A DNA stretch of 15,765 nt, taken from NCBI GenBank assembly GCA_012735455.1, contig JAAYHG010000071.1, positions 1 through 15,765 on the forward strand. The letters run 5' to 3'. Source of the stretch: Bacillota bacterium (GTDB lineage Bacteria; Bacillota; DTU030; DUMP01). The notes beneath the pieces were generated by a model. The model made no database searches, was not told the origin of the DNA, and was given only the letters and a program-made list of their open reading frames with translations. Shown here piece after piece: positions 14,895 through 15,765 of the stretch. Within the stretch, counting starts at the first letter, position 1. Each line of letters begins with the position of its first letter. The position numbers and the translations under genes were made by a program.

Positions 14895-15365
14895 ATGACA
14901 GAAGGACAAATCGTCCCACCAGTAGCTGGGGATAACACCTTTGCTGCGGTGCTTAATCTCTTAACAGAACAGAAAAACGTCTCTGCCGCAGAACTCTTAG
15001 CCCTGCTCAGCCTTACCAACCTGCTTGGCATTGTCACCTACATTAACTCGCAATCCGGAGCCGGTACGTTTTCCGCTGGTAGGGGTGGATTTGATAAGCA
15101 AGCGCTAATGAACATGCTCATGTCCCTCCTGGCAGGCAGCGGTGACGGCAGCAAAAAGGAGGCACTGGGGGCAATGTTGAACCTGCTCAGCACCATGGCC
15201 TCCCAAGGTGGCGTCGGTGGGAAAAAACCAGATCCTGCTGCGCTCATGAACCTTCTCAGCTCTCTCCTGCCCCCGGCGCAAGGGCAGGGTCCGGCCAAGT
15301 ACGCTGCTGATGAACCGGCAAGAGAAGCCGCCACCTCCAGCGAACCGAGTCGCAGAAAAGGATAA
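14895..15365 (+). CDS. Leu/Met/Gly-rich repeat protein, unknown
   Basis: A 156-residue product of unknown function. Residues about 16-50 look helical (FAAVLNLLTEQKNVSAAELL). Then three related helical segments are visible: QALMNMLMSLLAGSG, ALGAMLNLLSTMASQG and ALMNLLSSLLPPAQG, separated by Gly/Lys/Pro-rich spacers. The C-terminal 25 residues are polar and charged (DEPAREAATSSEPSRRKG). ATG 14895 has GGAGG about eight bases upstream, one base after the YbaB-like stop. No signal peptide or clear membrane span is seen, although helices could be amphipathic. The last 12 bp of the gene lie inside the left arm of the bidirectional terminator. Family not recognised. Confidence 0.78.
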   Translation: MTEGQIVPPVAGDNTFAAVLNLLTEQKNVSAAELLALLSLTNLLGIVTYINSQSGAGTFSAGRGGFDKQALMNMLMSLLAGSGDGSKKEALGAMLNLLSTMASQGGVGGKKPDPAALMNLLSSLLPPAQGQGPAKYAADEPAREAATSSEPSRRKG

Positions 15366-15398
15366 GAGGCGGACCCAGTCCGCCTCTTATCCTTTTCT
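15354..15398. terminator. perfect 21-bp bidirectional terminator
   Basis: AGAAAAGGATAAGAGGCGGAC (15354-15374, given here only as a 21-bp arm) pairs without mismatch to 15378-15398 around a CCA loop. One arm is A-rich at its outer end, so transcripts from both directions end in U-rich tails. It serves the 14895 gene (plus) and the small peptide gene at 15404 (minus). Confidence 0.9.
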
Positions 15399-15403
15399 AT
15401 TCG

Positions 15404-15502
15404 TTAGAGACCGATCCAGAAAGGACCCAGGATAAGCAGCACCAAGATTAAGAAAATGACAAACGCCCAGCGGCTGCCAAGGACCTGTTGCGCTTCTGCC
15501 AC
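15404..15502 (-). CDS. YjcZ-like small hydrophobic spore peptide, copy 1
   Basis: A 32-residue peptide of the pattern VAEAQQVLGSRWAF followed by VIFLILVLLILGPFWIGL, with one membrane-spanning helix ending at the C-terminus. GTG 15502 has GGAGG eight bases upstream. The short polar N-terminus plus a single C-terminal hydrophobic helix recalls the YjcZ family of small sporulation proteins, a family-level and tentative match. It is one of three tandem copies on the minus strand, with the bidirectional terminator two dozen bases after it. Confidence 0.6.
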   Translation of the reverse strand: MAEAQQVLGSRWAFVIFLILVLLILGPFWIGL

Positions 15503-15541
15503 GTAGACCGCCTCCCTCCTAAAGTGAGTCAGAGTCGCTCC

Positions 15542-15646
15542 TTAGATGCCAATCCAGAAGGGACCCAGGATCAAGAGAACGAGAATCAAGAAGATAACAA
15601 ACGCCCAGCGGTTACCTAATGCCACTCCGCCTTGAGCCTCTACCAC
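15542..15646 (-). CDS. YjcZ-like small hydrophobic spore peptide, copy 2
   Basis: A 34-residue peptide (VVEAQGGVALGNRWAF, then VIFLILVLLILGPFWIGI). GTG 15646 has AAGGAG about six bases upstream. The transmembrane half is nearly identical to copy 1 and copy 3, while the polar N-terminus differs in length and sequence. This indicates recent tandem duplication with constraint on the membrane helix. It is likely transcribed together with its neighbours. Confidence 0.6.
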   Translation of the reverse strand: MVEAQGGVALGNRWAFVIFLILVLLILGPFWIGI

Positions 15647-15668
15647 GGTGATCTCTCCTTTCCTGTAT

Positions 15669-15691
15669 GGGCCCAGATGCTTATCTGGCCC
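15669..15691. terminator. hairpin between peptide copies 3 and 2
   Basis: CCAGAT/ATCTGG (15673-15678 and 15683-15688), extended by GGG/CCC (15669-15671 and 15689-15691) with one bulged base, forms a stem around a 4-nt loop, 11 bp after the stop of copy 3. There is no T-run, so it may process or partly attenuate the transcript. Confidence 0.35.
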
Positions 15692-15701
15692 TTATTACCC
15701 G

Positions 15702-15764
15702 TTAGAGACCGATCCAGAAAGGACCGAGAATCAAAAGGATTAGAATCAAGAAAATTACGAACGC
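15702..15764 (-). CDS. YjcZ-like small hydrophobic spore peptide, copy 3 (partial)
   Basis: The 3' end of a third copy: AFVIFLILILLILGPFWIGL, then stop TAA at 15702-15704. The 5' end with start codon lies beyond the right edge. The 3' ends of copy 1 and copy 3 share long stretches of identical DNA (for example TTAGAGACCGATCCAGAAAG), supporting tandem duplication. Confidence 0.55.
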   Translation of the reverse strand, partial: AFVIFLILILLILGPFWIGL

Positions 15765-15765
15765 C

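Overview
The window looks like chromosomal DNA of an endospore-forming Firmicute, probably a clostridia/Moorella/Peptococcia-type organism. This is inferred from the sleB-ypeB germination pair, GerP-like spore proteins, a YaaH/SleL-type cortex hydrolase, YjcZ-like spore peptides, a T-box leader on serS, strong AGGAGG-type ribosome sites and frequent GTG/TTG starts. Species cannot be named from the sequence alone.

Left part (1-6113, all minus strand). Read in the direction of transcription there is a small unknown gene (6113-5787), then a sigma-A promoter, a serine-type T-box leader and serS (5403-4129). A hairpin terminator and a second sigma-A promoter follow, leading into a four-gene OpuC-type osmoprotectant ABC transporter operon (ATPase with CBS domains, permease, permease, lipoprotein binding protein; 3806-360). 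A large inverted repeat and a very good sigma-A promoter then lead to two serine tRNA genes, UGA and then GCU (cut by the left edge). The serS frame is full length (424 codons) but carries an in-frame TAA at codon 53, the most surprising single observation here.

Middle part (6248-10528). A plus-strand GH18 cortex hydrolase without LysM domains converges on a minus-strand cluster of two Hsp20-type proteins flanking a GerPC-like protein. Divergent from that cluster are two overlapping small GerP-like genes. After about 200 bp of structured non-coding DNA come a tiny candidate ORF and a patatin-like phospholipase, closed by a perfect 15-bp terminator hairpin.

Right part (10569-15765). The sleB-ypeB operon (minus) faces a divergent trypsin-like serine protease gene (plus); both have sigma-G-like promoter matches in the shared 175-bp gap. 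Behind the protease lie small genes of unknown function: a proline-rich single-TM protein, a protein built from two copies of a KP[YF]LS repeat, a YbaB/EbfC-like paralog, and a repeat-containing Leu/Met/Gly-rich protein. A perfect 21-bp bidirectional terminator then separates them from a minus-strand tandem array of at least three roughly 33-residue hydrophobic YjcZ-like peptides, the third cut by the right edge.

Taken together, 6248-15765 is largely a spore formation/germination neighbourhood, and the 12634-15765 stretch is the best candidate for an undescribed spore-associated gene set.
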